The notes under the pieces are model-generated. The model had not been told where the DNA came from and did no database searches. It saw only the letters and a program-made list of their open reading frames with translations. A stretch of DNA of 64,000 nt from Aeromicrobium sp. Root236 (GTDB taxonomy: Bacteria; Actinomycetota; Actinomycetes; Propionibacteriales; Nocardioidaceae): the NCBI RefSeq assembly GCF_001428805.1, contig NZ_LMIS01000001.1, positions 1,600,976 to 1,664,975 on the forward strand, in the 5' to 3' direction. Positions within the stretch are counted from its first letter, which is position 1. Every line of letters starts with the position of its first letter. This document shows positions 1-9,961 of this stretch, piece after piece. The position numbers and the translations under genes were made by a program.

Positions 1-515
1 ACACCCTCGTAGTCGAGCTGTGCCACGGACCTGACCCGCGCGCGGCGTACGGAGACGTTGCCCAGCTCGCCGTCAGCGGCCACGTCGATCGTCCAGACCG
101 CTGCGCCGCGCACCTCTCCGGCCAGGAGGCTCAGGGCGTCCTCGGACAGCACCGGCGGGTGCAGCGGCACACGGCCGTCGGGCAGGTAGATCGTCTGGCC
201 GCGCCGACGGGCCTCGGCGTCGACGGCGCCACCGGGCGGGATCACGGCGCCCAGGTCCGCGATCGCGTAGTGAACCCTGAAGCCGTCGCCCACCCGCTCG
301 AGGAACATCGCCTGGTCGAGGTCGCGTGCGCCGGGCGGATCGATCGTGACGAACGGGATCGTGGTCGCGTCCTCGACGTCGGTGCGGGCGGCCTCGGCGA
401 TCGTGGTGGCCTCGGCGGCCACCTCGGGCGGGAAGCTCGCCGTCTCGGCAAGCGTCGGGAGGTCGAGCTCGGCGCGTACGCCCTCGAAGTCGTGCGGCGA
501 TGTGCTCACCCGCAT
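1..515 (-). CDS. RNB-domain ribonuclease (RNase II/R family), N-terminal part
   Basis: Partial gene: the first 171 residues are visible and the rest lies beyond position 1. Enzymes of this family degrade RNA 3' to 5' with Mg2+. The key evidence is the segment IDPPGARDLDQAM (around residues 58-70), which matches the metal-binding Asp cluster of the RNB catalytic domain, followed by FRVHYAIADL and by GQTIYLPDGRVPLHPPVLSE, typical of the fold. The RNB domain starts within about 55 residues and no cold-shock or S1 domain precedes it, so this looks like the short actinobacterial RNB protein rather than full RNase R. The chosen ATG is at 513-515; a GTG two codons downstream is an alternative. It points away from groEL's 3' end in tandem on the same strand, separated by about 180 bp with a hairpin. 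Confidence 0.85.
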   Translation of the reverse strand, partial: MRVSTSPHDFEGVRAELDLPTLAETASFPPEVAAEATTIAEAARTDVEDATTIPFVTIDPPGARDLDQAMFLERVGDGFRVHYAIADLGAVIPPGGAVDAEARRRGQTIYLPDGRVPLHPPVLSEDALSLLAGEVRGAAVWTIDVAADGELGNVSVRRARVRSVAQLDYEG

Positions 516-640
516 GAATCTAGCCCGAGGGGCGCGCACCTCGCCGGTCGAGTAGGAGGCCGCCCGCGGCCGGCGTATCGAGACCACGGGAGTCGATATG
601 CTCGCGCTACCCGACACCGGCGCAACAGCTCAGAGAACGA

Positions 641-676
641 GAGAGACGGATGGCTCACCCGAGCCATCCGTCTCTC
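641..676 (-). terminator. Hairpin terminator after groEL
   Basis: A perfect 16-bp inverted repeat (641-656 and 661-676, starting GAGAGACGGATGGCTC) with a 4-base loop lies 18 bp beyond the groEL stop. On the minus strand it is followed by a modest T-rich stretch (TCGTTCTCT). It probably ends groES-groEL transcription and insulates the downstream ribonuclease gene. The remaining 516-640 spacer shows only a short GC palindrome near 560-573. Confidence 0.75.
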
Positions 677-694
677 CTTGTTACCTACTCCGGA

Positions 695-2749
<2,055 letters not shown>

Positions 2750-2759
2750 TCACCGATGC

Positions 2760-2786
2760 TTGGCACTCTCATGGCGAGAGTGCCAA
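2760..2786 (-). promoter_or_regulatory. CIRCE operator (promoter-distal copy)
   Basis: Inverted repeat TTGGCACTC-N9-GAGTGCCAA, a close match to the CIRCE consensus TTAGCACTC-N9-GAGTGCTAA bound by the HrcA repressor. It lies about 80 bp before the groES GTG and would fall near the transcription start or early leader. Confidence 0.9.
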
Positions 2787-2794
2787 TACGAAAT

Positions 2795-2821
2795 CTAGCA
2801 CTCGCCCTCAACGAGTGCTAG
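2795..2821 (-). promoter_or_regulatory. CIRCE operator (second copy) overlapping the groES promoter
   Basis: Perfect inverted repeat CTAGCACTC-N9-GAGTGCTAG, almost identical to CIRCE. Its 9-base spacer contains TTGAGG on the minus strand, which with a 17-base spacing to TATTGG (2780-2785) could be the groES -35/-10; that promoter guess is weak. Two CIRCE copies before groES suggest tight HrcA control. Confidence 0.9.
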
Positions 2822-2845
2822 CGGCCCCGGCTCCGCGCCGTCGAG

Positions 2846-3715
2846 TCACGACATGGGCGGCAGGTGCATCGCGGCAAGCCTCGCCGGGTCGCGGAGCGAC
2901 AGGATCTCGACGATCCGGCCGCCGACCACGGCGCACGCCATGACCGCGAACGGCTCACCGCTCGGGGTCCGCGCCACGACTCCGGGCTCGCCGTTGACGA
3001 GCACCGACTGCGCGACGACGGGGCCACTGGCACCCTGCGCCGCCTGGCGCGCGACGTCGGACGCACCGACCAGGGAGGCCGTCCCGTCGGGCGACTGGTG
3101 GCGCCAGGTGACATCCGGATCGAGGAGCCTGAGCAGATCAGCGAAGTCTCCGTCCCGGGCCGCTGCGAGGAACGCGTCGACCACCGCGGTCCGGGCCCGG
3201 CGATCCGGGGTCGGCGCACCCCGCACCTTCCGGCGCGCCCGGCTGGTGAGCATCCTGGTGGCCTCGACGGTCCGGTCGAGGATGGCCGCGATCTCGGTGA
3301 ACGGCACCGCGAACAGGTCGTGCAGGACGAACGCGAGGCGCTCGGCCGGCCGCAACGTGTCGAGCACGACCAGCATCGCCAACCCCACCGAGTCGGCGAG
3401 CAGCGCGTCGTCCTCGGGCCCGGTCGCGGGATCGGTCACGACGACCTCCGGCAGCCTGTCGTCGAAGAACGTGACCGGCCTGGACGTGCGCGAGCGCAAG
3501 GCGTCGATGCAGACCCGGCTCACGACTGTGGTCAGCCAGCCGCCGAGGTTGTCGATCGAGCCGGCCTCCTGCCGGGCCAGACGGAACCAGGCTTCCTGCA
3601 CGGCGTCCTCGGCGTCCGACTGCGAGCCGAGCAGGCGATGGGCCAGCGTCACCAGGCGTGCGCGCTGCTCCTCGAACGCCGCCGCCAACGGCTCGTCGTG
3701 GGTCGATCCGGTCAT
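2846..3715 (-). CDS. ECF sigma factor with SnoaL-like C-terminal extension (SigJ/ECF41-like)
   Basis: Extracytoplasmic-function sigma factor, 289 aa. Sigma region 2 is at about residues 14-80 (LLGSQSDAEDAVQEAWFRLA and WLTTVVSRVCIDALRSR) and sigma region 4 at about 110-165 (LRPAERLAFVLHDLFAVPF then TEIAAILDRT). The interdomain linker carries RLPEVV, reminiscent of the LPEP signature of ECF41. Residues 175-289 form a SnoaL/NTF2-like domain (VVDAFLAAARDGDFADLLRLLDPDVTW ending VVGGRIVEI), which in ECF41 proteins modulates activity in place of an anti-sigma factor. The usual COE/decarboxylase partner of ECF41 is not adjacent. Divergent from a methyltransferase gene; a matching ECF41-type promoter lies just upstream, suggesting autoregulation. 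Confidence 0.88.
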   Translation of the reverse strand: MTGSTHDEPLAAAFEEQRARLVTLAHRLLGSQSDAEDAVQEAWFRLARQEAGSIDNLGGWLTTVVSRVCIDALRSRTSRPVTFFDDRLPEVVVTDPATGPEDDALLADSVGLAMLVVLDTLRPAERLAFVLHDLFAVPFTEIAAILDRTVEATRMLTSRARRKVRGAPTPDRRARTAVVDAFLAAARDGDFADLLRLLDPDVTWRHQSPDGTASLVGASDVARQAAQGASGPVVAQSVLVNGEPGVVARTPSGEPFAVMACAVVGGRIVEILSLRDPARLAAMHLPPMS

Positions 3716-3752
3716 GTCGTCACCTCACATCGGACATCTCGTCATAGGTGAT

Positions 3753-3779
3753 GACGGATCCGACACGACCCATGTAACC
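3753..3779 (-). promoter_or_regulatory. Candidate autoregulatory promoter of the ECF sigma gene
   Basis: On the minus strand GGTTACA (3773-3779) is followed after exactly 16 bases by CGTC (3753-3756). This resembles the ECF41 promoter pattern as I recall it (TGTCACA-N16-CGTC) and sits 38 bp upstream of the sigma gene's ATG. One or two -35 bases deviate. Confidence 0.45.
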
Positions 3780-3837
3780 AATCGGCGCGGAAAACCTGGG
3801 TCCGGCCCCTTGGCCGGAACACGGCAGACTGCTCCCC

Positions 3838-4992
3838 ATGGATCTGGCGACGTTCGAGCAGCTGCTGTCCCCCGCGGGCCAGCTCCTGCTCGCCGACGTC
3901 GCTCAGCGGGCCGGCGTCGAGTCGGACCTGGCGCTGGGCACCCGGCTGCGCAAGACGTACGCGCCGGCGCTCGTCGCGGCAGCGGTGACCCAGAACCACC
4001 TGCGCGGCAGGGCAGCGACCAAGTTCGGCGCGGATGCGGCCCGGATGTACTTCACGCACGACGCCCTGGAGCAGTCGACACGGATGCCGGTGGCCACGCA
4101 CCGCGCCGAGCGACTCGCGTCCACCGGGGCCACGCACGTGGTCGATCTCGGCTGTGGCATCGGAGGCGACCTCGTGGCGCTGGCCCGCGCCGGACTGCGG
4201 GTCCGCGGGGTCGAGCTGGATCCCGTACGGGCCGCGGTCGCCGCCGCCAACCTGCACGCGCTCGGGCTCGACGGCGAGGTCATCTGCGCCGACGCCCGCT
4301 CGGTCGAGATCGGCGCCGACGAGGTCGCGTTCATCGACCCGGCACGCCGGGACGGCCGCGGACGTACGTTCTCGGTGTCCGACCTGCAACCGCCGTGGGA
4401 CTGGGTGAGGGAGCTGCTGGCAGGTCGCGCCGTGGCCAAGCTGATGCCGGGGATCGCGCACGACGCCGTGCCGGGCGGGGTCGAGGCCGAGTGGGTCAGC
4501 GACGGCGGCAACCTCGTCGAGGCGTGTCTGTGGGGCGCGCCGTTCGCCTCGGCGACTCGCCGCGCCACGGTGCTGCCGTCGGGTGCCGGGCTCGTGTCGA
4601 CCGGCGAGCCCGTGGCGGTGGCGGACGTCGGGGCGTATCTCTACGAGCCCGACGACGCCGTCATCCGCGCCGGGCTGGTCAGCGAGCTCGCCGCCACGAT
4701 CGGCGGGTGGCTGCCCGACGCCCACATCGCGTACGTCGCCTCGGACGCCGTGCACACGACACCGCTGGCACGGGGGTTCCGGATCGTCGACGAGCTGCCG
4801 TTCCGGGAGAAGCCACTCAAGGCCGCGCTCCAGGTGCGCCGCGTCGGGACGCTGACGGTCAAGAAGCGTGGCGTCGACATCGTGCCCGAGGAGCTGATCC
4901 GCCGGCTCAAGCTCAAGGGCCCCAACACGGCGACGATCATCATGACCCGCGTCCACGGCCACGGCCGCGCGTTCCTCGTCGAGCGCCTCTGA
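3838..4992 (+). CDS. Class I SAM-dependent methyltransferase with THUMP-like C-terminal domain
   Basis: 384 aa. An N-terminal helical region (LLSPAGQLLLADVAQR) is followed by a Rossmann methyltransferase core near residues 95-200, with motif I VVDLGCGIGGDLVALA, an acidic motif II (GVELD) and a motif IV-like segment FIDPARRDGRGR. The C-terminal approximately 85 residues (from about 298) match the THUMP-like domain seen in this actinobacterial family, ending KGPNTATIIMTRVHGHGRAFLV. Proteins of this type are usually annotated as SAM-dependent or putative rRNA/tRNA methyltransferases; the substrate is unknown. ATG at 3838; it stands alone, divergent from the sigma factor gene. Confidence 0.85.
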   Translation: MDLATFEQLLSPAGQLLLADVAQRAGVESDLALGTRLRKTYAPALVAAAVTQNHLRGRAATKFGADAARMYFTHDALEQSTRMPVATHRAERLASTGATHVVDLGCGIGGDLVALARAGLRVRGVELDPVRAAVAAANLHALGLDGEVICADARSVEIGADEVAFIDPARRDGRGRTFSVSDLQPPWDWVRELLAGRAVAKLMPGIAHDAVPGGVEAEWVSDGGNLVEACLWGAPFASATRRATVLPSGAGLVSTGEPVAVADVGAYLYEPDDAVIRAGLVSELAATIGGWLPDAHIAYVASDAVHTTPLARGFRIVDELPFREKPLKAALQVRRVGTLTVKKRGVDIVPEELIRRLKLKGPNTATIIMTRVHGHGRAFLVERL

Positions 4993-4997
4993 CGGTC

Positions 4998-5060
4998 CGA
5001 GGTTTGGATGCCGGTGCACCACCGCCGGCGTTTTCGTGGTGCAGCAGCATCCAAATCTCG
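4998..5060. repeat. Nested imperfect palindrome between methyltransferase and pxpA
   Basis: Outer arms CGAGGTTTGGATGC (4998-5011) and GCATCCAAATCTCG (5047-5060) pair over 14 bp with one G-T wobble; inner arms TGCACCAC (5015-5022) and GTGGTGCA (5036-5043) pair perfectly, enclosing a 13-base loop that begins with the self-complementary CGCCGGCG. The hairpin starts 5 bases after the methyltransferase stop and ends 17 bases before the pxpA ATG. It has no T-run of a classical terminator, though four Ts lie in the loop. Confidence 0.75.
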
Positions 5061-5077
5061 GGGCATAGGCTGCTGCC

Positions 5078-5794
5078 ATGCGGATCGACCTCAACGCAGA
5101 CCTCGGTGAGTCCTGGCCGCGGTGGGAGTCCGGTGAGGACGTCGCGCTGCTGGACATCGTCACCAGCGCCAACGTGTGCTGCGGGGCGTACGCCGGCGAC
5201 GCCGAGCTCATGCAGGCGACGTGCGAAGCGGCCGTCGCACGAGGCGTGGCGATCGGCGCCCAGGTCGGCTATCCGGACCGGGGCAACTTCGGCCGGCTCC
5301 ACCTCGACATGCCCTCGGACGAGCTCACCGGCGAGGTCCTGAGCCAGATCCTGCTGCTCGACGGGATCGCCCGCGCAGCCGGCGGCGTCGTGTCGTACGT
5401 CAAGCCGCACGGCGCCCTCTACAACCGGATCGTCGACGACGACGTGCAGGCGCAGGCCGTGGTCGACGCAGTCCAAGGTCTCGGCACACCGCTGCCCCTG
5501 CTCGGGCTGCCCGGATCGGTGTCGCTGTCGATCGCCGAGGCCTGCGGCATCCCGGTCATCCGTGAGGGCTTCGCCGACCGGGCCTACACCTCCGACGGCC
5601 GGCTCGTGCCCCGCAGCGAGCCCGGCGCGGTGCTCGACGACCCCGAGGCCGTCGCCGCCCAGGCCGTACGCCTGATGGACAGCGTCTCGTCGGTCTGCGT
5701 GCACAGCGACAGCCCGGGCGCGGTGGACCTGGCGCGCGCGGTGCGTACGGCGCTCGAGGCACACGGCGCCGAGCTCACGAGCGTCATCGCGTGA
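5078..5794 (+). CDS. pxpA: 5-oxoprolinase subunit A (LamB/YcsF family)
   Basis: Subunit of the ATP-dependent 5-oxoprolinase PxpABC, which hydrolyses 5-oxoproline (pyroglutamate, a spontaneous damage product of glutamine/glutamate) to glutamate. 238 aa, slightly shorter than the usual approximately 245-255. Family hallmarks are MRIDLNADLGESW at the N-terminus, SANVCCGAYAGD near residue 31, and KPHGALYN near 109. First gene of a three-gene operon; its TGA overlaps the pxpB GTG by 4 bases. Confidence 0.95.
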   Translation: MRIDLNADLGESWPRWESGEDVALLDIVTSANVCCGAYAGDAELMQATCEAAVARGVAIGAQVGYPDRGNFGRLHLDMPSDELTGEVLSQILLLDGIARAAGGVVSYVKPHGALYNRIVDDDVQAQAVVDAVQGLGTPLPLLGLPGSVSLSIAEACGIPVIREGFADRAYTSDGRLVPRSEPGAVLDDPEAVAAQAVRLMDSVSSVCVHSDSPGAVDLARAVRTALEAHGAELTSVIA

Positions 5795-6372
5795 ACCTCA
5801 AGCCGTACGGCGACACGGCGCTCCTGATCGACTGCGAGTCGCTCGACGAGGCGCAGCGCTGGTTCGCCGCGCTCCACGACGAGGCCGAGGTGGTGCTCGG
5901 CGCCCGCACCGTCCTCCTCCGCGGGGAGCCCTCGGTTCTGCGATCGCTGGTCGGGCGTACGACGCCGGCCGATCTCGCCAGTCCGCTCGACGGGCCCGAG
6001 ATCGAGGTCCCGGTCGTCTACGACGGCGCCGATCTCGACGACGTCACCAGGCTCACCGGCCTGACCGAGCCCGAGGTCGTCGAGGCGCACACGAGTACGC
6101 CCTGGACGGTCGCGTTCGGCGGCTTCGCGCCCGGGTTCTCCTACCTCGTCGGCGGAGATCCGCGCCTGCAGGTGCCGCGTCGCGAGTCTCCCCGCAACAG
6201 GGTGCCCGCAGGTTCGGTGGGGCTCGCCGGCGAGTTCAGCGGCGTCTACCCGCGGGAGTCGCCCGGCGGCTGGCAGCTCATCGGCCGCACGGAGCTGGCG
6301 ATGTGGGACACCCAGCGCGAGCCGCCCGCCCTGCTCACGGCCGGCACGACCGTCAGGTTCGTCGTGGCATGA
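5791..6372 (+). CDS. pxpB: 5-oxoprolinase subunit B (KipI/allophanate hydrolase subunit 1 family)
   Basis: 193 aa cytoplasmic protein, one of the two subunits forming the carboxylase-like half of 5-oxoprolinase. Diagnostic segments are GGFAPGFSYLVGG near residue 110 and GVYPRESPGGWQLIGRT near residue 150. It begins MNLKPYGDTALLIDC (GTG start) within the GTGA overlap with pxpA and ends in an ATGA overlap with pxpC, implying translational coupling of all three subunits. Confidence 0.94.
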   Translation: MNLKPYGDTALLIDCESLDEAQRWFAALHDEAEVVLGARTVLLRGEPSVLRSLVGRTTPADLASPLDGPEIEVPVVYDGADLDDVTRLTGLTEPEVVEAHTSTPWTVAFGGFAPGFSYLVGGDPRLQVPRRESPRNRVPAGSVGLAGEFSGVYPRESPGGWQLIGRTELAMWDTQREPPALLTAGTTVRFVVA

Positions 6373-7220
6373 CCCTCGTCGTCGAGTCCGCCGGCCTGCT
6401 CACGCTCGTGCAGGACCTCGGCCGGCCGGGTCTGGGGCACCTCGGCGTCAGCCCGTCCGGCGCGTTCGACCGACCGGCGCTCCGCCAGGTCAACCTCGTG
6501 CTCGGCAACGAGCCGGGCGCCGCCGCCTTGGAGGTGCTGCGCGGTGGGCTCGAGCTGCGAGCCGAGACGGCCACATGGGTGGCGGTGACGGGCGGCGCGG
6601 GCGCCATCACGGTCGACGGTGACCCTCGGGCGTACGGGCGGGCGGTCCGCCTGCACGCGGGCGAACGCCTGGCCCTGGGAACGCCCGGCGCGGGACTCCG
6701 GGCGTACGTCGGGGTGGCCGGCGGCATCGGCGTGCCGGAGGAGCTCGGCTCGCGGTCGACCGACACGCTGGCCCGGCTCGGCCCTGCCCCGCTGAGCACC
6801 GGCGACCGCCTCGATGTCGGCCCGGCGACCCACCCGCCCGACATCGAGGACGTGCCGCCTCTCGGACGTACCGGCGAGCTGACGCTCGACGTGGTGCTCG
6901 GGCCGCGCGACGACTGGTTCACGGCGGCAGCGGTGCGCCGGCTGCTGGAGTCGCCCTGGCAGGTCAGCCCGGCCTCGGACCGCGTCGGCGTACGCCTCAC
7001 CGGTCCGGCGCTGGAACGCACCAGGACCGACGAGCTGCCGAGCGAGCCGTGCGTGCGCGGCAGCATCCAGGTGTCGGCAGACGGCCAGCCGATCGTGTTC
7101 GGCCCCGACCACCCGGTGACAGGCGGCTACCCGGTCATCGCGGTCGTGCTCGACCGGCACACCGACCGTCTGGGGCAGGCGGCACCGGGACAGGTCGTGC
7201 GGTTCAGCCGGGTCGGCTAG
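6369..7220 (+). CDS. pxpC: 5-oxoprolinase subunit C (biotin-dependent carboxyltransferase-like, KipA family)
   Basis: 283 aa, the third subunit of PxpABC. Hallmarks are [19 protein letters not shown] near residues 14-32, [10 protein letters not shown], and SDRVGVRL near residue 200. The ATG at 6369 lies in the 4-base overlap with pxpB, which fixes the start although the frame is open further upstream. It ends convergently with tsaD; the two stop codons overlap by 4 bp (7217-7220), leaving no room for an independent terminator. Confidence 0.94.
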   Translation: MTLVVESAGLLTLVQDLGRPGLGHLGVSPSGAFDRPALRQVNLVLGNEPGAAALEVLRGGLELRAETATWVAVTGGAGAITVDGDPRAYGRAVRLHAGERLALGTPGAGLRAYVGVAGGIGVPEELGSRSTDTLARLGPAPLSTGDRLDVGPATHPPDIEDVPPLGRTGELTLDVVLGPRDDWFTAAAVRRLLESPWQVSPASDRVGVRLTGPALERTRTDELPSEPCVRGSIQVSADGQPIVFGPDHPVTGGYPVIAVVLDRHTDRLGQAAPGQVVRFSRVG

Positions 7221-8263
7221 GCCGCGACGACGTGCGTGACCGGCATGCTGGAGTCGGCGGGCAGGTCGAGCGACGACGGCGGCAGCCCACGGCGTACGAC
7301 CTCGGCTCCGAGGGCCGCGACCATCGCGCCGTTGTCGGTGCACAGGCCGATGCGCGGCACCCGGATCTGGATGCCGGCCTTGGCGGCGCGCTCCTCGGCG
7401 AACTGGCGCAGCCGGCCGTTCGCCGCCACGCCACCGCCGATGATGAGGGTCTTGACGTCGTGGTCGAGGCACGCGTCGATGGCCTTCTTGGTCAGCACGT
7501 CGCAGACCGAGTCCTGGAACGACGCGGCGATGTCGGCGACCGCGAACGTACGCCCCATGCGGTCCTCGTGCTGCACGTGCCGGGCGACAGCACTCTTGAG
7601 GCCGGAGAACGAGAAGTCGTAGCGGTGCTTGTCGAGATCACGGCCGCCCGTCAAACCACGGGGGAACTTGATCGTCGAGGCGTCACCCTCGCGGGCGACG
7701 CGGTCGATGTGCGGGCCGCCGGGATAGGGCAGGCCGAGCAACCGGGCGACCTTGTCGAACGCCTCGCCGGCGGCGTCGTCGATCGTCTGCCCGAGCAACG
7801 TGATGCCGGTGACGATGTCGTCGACGAGCAGGATCTCGGTGTGGCCGCCACTGACCAGCAGCGCCACGGCACGCTCCTCGAAGCGGCCGTGCTCGAGCTG
7901 GTCGACCGCGACGTGCGCGGCGAGGTGGTTGACGCCGTAGAGCGGCTTGTCGTGCGCCAGTGCCAGGGCCTTGGCTGCCGCGACGCCGACCAGGAGCGCG
8001 CCGGTGAGACCGGGCCCGCTGGTGACCGCGATCGCGTCGACGTCCTGCACACGGATGCCGGACTCGGCGTAGGCCTGCTCGAGCGTGGGGACCATGGCCT
8101 CGAGGTGGGCCCGGCTGGCGACCTCCGGCACGATGCCGCCGAAGCGTACGTGCTGCTCCATGCTCGACGAGAGTGCATGCGCCAGCAGCTCCGTGCCACG
8201 CACGATGCCCACGCCCGTCTCGTCACACGACGACTCGATGCCCATCACCAACGGTTCACTCAC
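7217..8263 (-). CDS. tsaD: tRNA N6-adenosine threonylcarbamoyltransferase TsaD
   Basis: Catalytic subunit that transfers the threonylcarbamoyl group onto A37 of ANN-decoding tRNAs (t6A), with TsaB and TsaE. 348 aa, normal length. It starts [19 protein letters not shown]; the metal-binding His pair is in [10 protein letters not shown] near residues 109-118, with SGGHTEILL near 135 and the C-terminal ATPase-fold motif [10 protein letters not shown] near 270. In many Actinobacteria tsaD directly follows rimI; here five other genes lie between them. The product sits in the cytoplasm. Confidence 0.97.
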   Translation of the reverse strand: MSEPLVMGIESSCDETGVGIVRGTELLAHALSSSMEQHVRFGGIVPEVASRAHLEAMVPTLEQAYAESGIRVQDVDAIAVTSGPGLTGALLVGVAAAKALALAHDKPLYGVNHLAAHVAVDQLEHGRFEERAVALLVSGGHTEILLVDDIVTGITLLGQTIDDAAGEAFDKVARLLGLPYPGGPHIDRVAREGDASTIKFPRGLTGGRDLDKHRYDFSFSGLKSAVARHVQHEDRMGRTFAVADIAASFQDSVCDVLTKKAIDACLDHDVKTLIIGGGVAANGRLRQFAEERAAKAGIQIRVPRIGLCTDNGAMVAALGAEVVRRGLPPSSLDLPADSSMPVTHVVAA

Positions 8264-8301
8264 GCCGCCATTGTGACAGGCGGCTGTGGCAGGCTCGAAC
8301 C

Positions 8302-8814
8302 ATGACGAGATCTGACGACCCGGGACCCGACGGACCGTGGGACGAGCGCACGCTGCTGCTCACGATGCTGAAGTACGTCCAGGAGACCGCGGTGTTCAAG
8401 GTGCAGGGGCTGGACGAGGCCAAGGCACGTCACGCCCCGATCGAGACCTCGCCGCTGACCGCGCCTGCCGCGCTGCTCAACCACCTGCGCTGGGTCGAGC
8501 GGTCGTGGGTCAAGGCCGACCTGTTCGGCGGCGAGGACGACGGGCCGTGGACCGACGAAGATCCTGACGCCGAGCTGCGCGAGGGCCTCGAGCTGCCCCT
8601 CGACGAGGTCATCCGGCTCTACGAGGAGGAGGCGGCCCGCACCCGCGCGGTCTTCGAGACCGTCGACCTCGACATGGCGATGAAGGGCAAGCAGTCGCGC
8701 AACATCCCCCTGACGGCTCGGTGGATCCTGCTGCACCTGATCGAGGAGACCGCGCGGCACAACGGCCACCTCGACCTGCTCCGCGAGATGGCCGACGGGT
8801 CGGTCGGCGACTGA
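8302..8814 (+). CDS. DinB-family (DUF664) protein
   Basis: 170 aa four-helix DinB-like protein. Visible signatures are [32 protein letters not shown] with an early metal-ligand-type His, and a C-terminal [18 protein letters not shown] with the two-His pattern typical of DUF664. Members bind metal and many use mycothiol or another low-molecular-weight thiol, but the reaction of this one is unknown. The start ATG at 8302 is preceded by AGGC rather than a strong ribosome site; the frame is open upstream into the tsaD leader. Divergent from tsaD (38 bp). Confidence 0.85.
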   Translation: MTRSDDPGPDGPWDERTLLLTMLKYVQETAVFKVQGLDEAKARHAPIETSPLTAPAALLNHLRWVERSWVKADLFGGEDDGPWTDEDPDAELREGLELPLDEVIRLYEEEAARTRAVFETVDLDMAMKGKQSRNIPLTARWILLHLIEETARHNGHLDLLREMADGSVGD

Positions 8815-8828
8815 GCTCTCCCGGGGTC

Positions 8829-9131
8829 CTACTCGGCGACGGTCACGCGGGGGTCGAAGGCCACGTAACCGCTGTAGTCCTGGCCGACCTTGTCGAACGA
8901 CGACGGGATCGGCTCGGGGTAGGACCAGGCGCCATCGGGCAGGCGGTCGTCCCCGGCGCCGACGTTCCAGTACTGCGCGTCACCCTTCCACGGGCAGTGG
9001 TACGCCGTGGGGCTCTTCTCGAACGCGCCGTCGGTGAGGCTCGCCGGGGGGAAGTACCAGTTGCCCTCGATCTTGACGAGGTCCTCGACCGGCGCTTCGG
9101 CCAGGACCGTCTGCCCGAGCACTGCCTTCAT
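8829..9131 (-). CDS. DUF427 domain protein
   Basis: 100 aa, essentially one DUF427 domain. The pattern GNWYFPPASL, YHCPWKGDAQYWNV and DGAWSYPEP...GYVAFDP is typical. The family's function is not established; it is a small soluble beta fold common in Actinobacteria. Its ATG is one base after the stop of the upstream acyltransferase gene (9133), so both are probably cotranscribed; the fixed context does not reveal a role. Confidence 0.88.
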   Translation of the reverse strand: MKAVLGQTVLAEAPVEDLVKIEGNWYFPPASLTDGAFEKSPTAYHCPWKGDAQYWNVGAGDDRLPDGAWSYPEPIPSSFDKVGQDYSGYVAFDPRVTVAE

Positions 9132-9132
9132 G

Positions 9133-9894
9133 TCACGACTCCTTCTTGGCGGCCCGGCGCGCGGCGCGGGCGATCAGCTCTTCCTCATCAAGCTTCTTGG
9201 CCTGCTCCGGTGTCGGGGCCGTGCCACCGTGCCGCGCGGGCGCCCACCACTTGCCCTCGGGGCTGATGGGGTAGTCGGCGATCGCCTTGTCGAGCAGCTC
9301 CGTCATGGCCTCGCGGAGGCGCGCGGTCTCGGCGACGGGGTCCTCACCGGTCACCTCGAGCGGCGCGCCGACGTGCAGGCCGATCGTCTTGCCGCGGCCC
9401 TTCATGTCGGACGGGTGGTCCTTGGTCTTCAGCAGCTGCGTGCCCCAGGTGACCATGGGGATGAGCGGCACGCCGGCCTCGGCGGCCATGCGCACGGCGC
9501 CGGTCTTGAGCTCCTTGATCTCGAACGAGCGACTGATCGTGGCCTCGGGGAAGATCCCGACGATCTCGCCGTTGCGGGCGTACTCGACCGCCTGGTCGTA
9601 CGACGCCTGGCCGTTGTCGCGGTCGACCGAGATGTGGTGGAGCGAGCGCATGATCGGCCCGGAGATCTTGTGGTCGAACGCGTCCTTCTTGGCCATGAAG
9701 CGCACGAGCCGCCCGCTCGGCTGGGCCGCGAAGCCGTCGAAGATGAAGTCGACGTAGCCGATGTGGTTGGCGGCGAGGATCGCGCCACCGGTGCGCGGGA
9801 TGTGCTCCGTGCCCGACATCTGGAACTTCATGCCGAGGACCTTGAACAACGTCCGGGCGGTGAGGATGACCGGAGGGTAGGTGATGTCGCGCAT
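9133..9894 (-). CDS. Lysophospholipid acyltransferase (PlsC-like, 1-acylglycerol-3-phosphate acyltransferase family)
   Basis: 253 aa acyltransferase with the catalytic HX4D block in NHIGYVDF near residue 44, the substrate-binding FPEATIS near residue 118 (Glu-containing block III), and IPMVTWGTQLL (block IV). The N-terminal segment LTARTLFKVLGMKF may associate with the membrane; no multiple transmembrane helices are present. The C-terminus is Lys/Ala/Glu-rich. Likely role: acylation of glycerophospholipid precursors at the membrane. Followed at one base by the DUF427 gene. Confidence 0.9.
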   Translation of the reverse strand: MRDITYPPVILTARTLFKVLGMKFQMSGTEHIPRTGGAILAANHIGYVDFIFDGFAAQPSGRLVRFMAKKDAFDHKISGPIMRSLHHISVDRDNGQASYDQAVEYARNGEIVGIFPEATISRSFEIKELKTGAVRMAAEAGVPLIPMVTWGTQLLKTKDHPSDMKGRGKTIGLHVGAPLEVTGEDPVAETARLREAMTELLDKAIADYPISPEGKWWAPARHGGTAPTPEQAKKLDEEELIARAARRAAKKES

Positions 9895-9961
9895 CAGGTC
9901 ACCTTAGTGCACACGCGTGCACCGAAGCGATGATCGAGAGCAGGCTCACGCCCGGCCCCGC

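Noticed and set aside
560..573. GC palindrome before the RNB gene as an operator
   Set aside because: GGCCGC-CC-GCGGCC is likely to arise by chance in a GC-rich spacer and has no supporting context.
2853..5342. 829-aa plus-strand frame across the sigma factor and methyltransferase genes
   Set aside because: Overlaps two genes supported by motifs and codon bias; the translation has no domain content.
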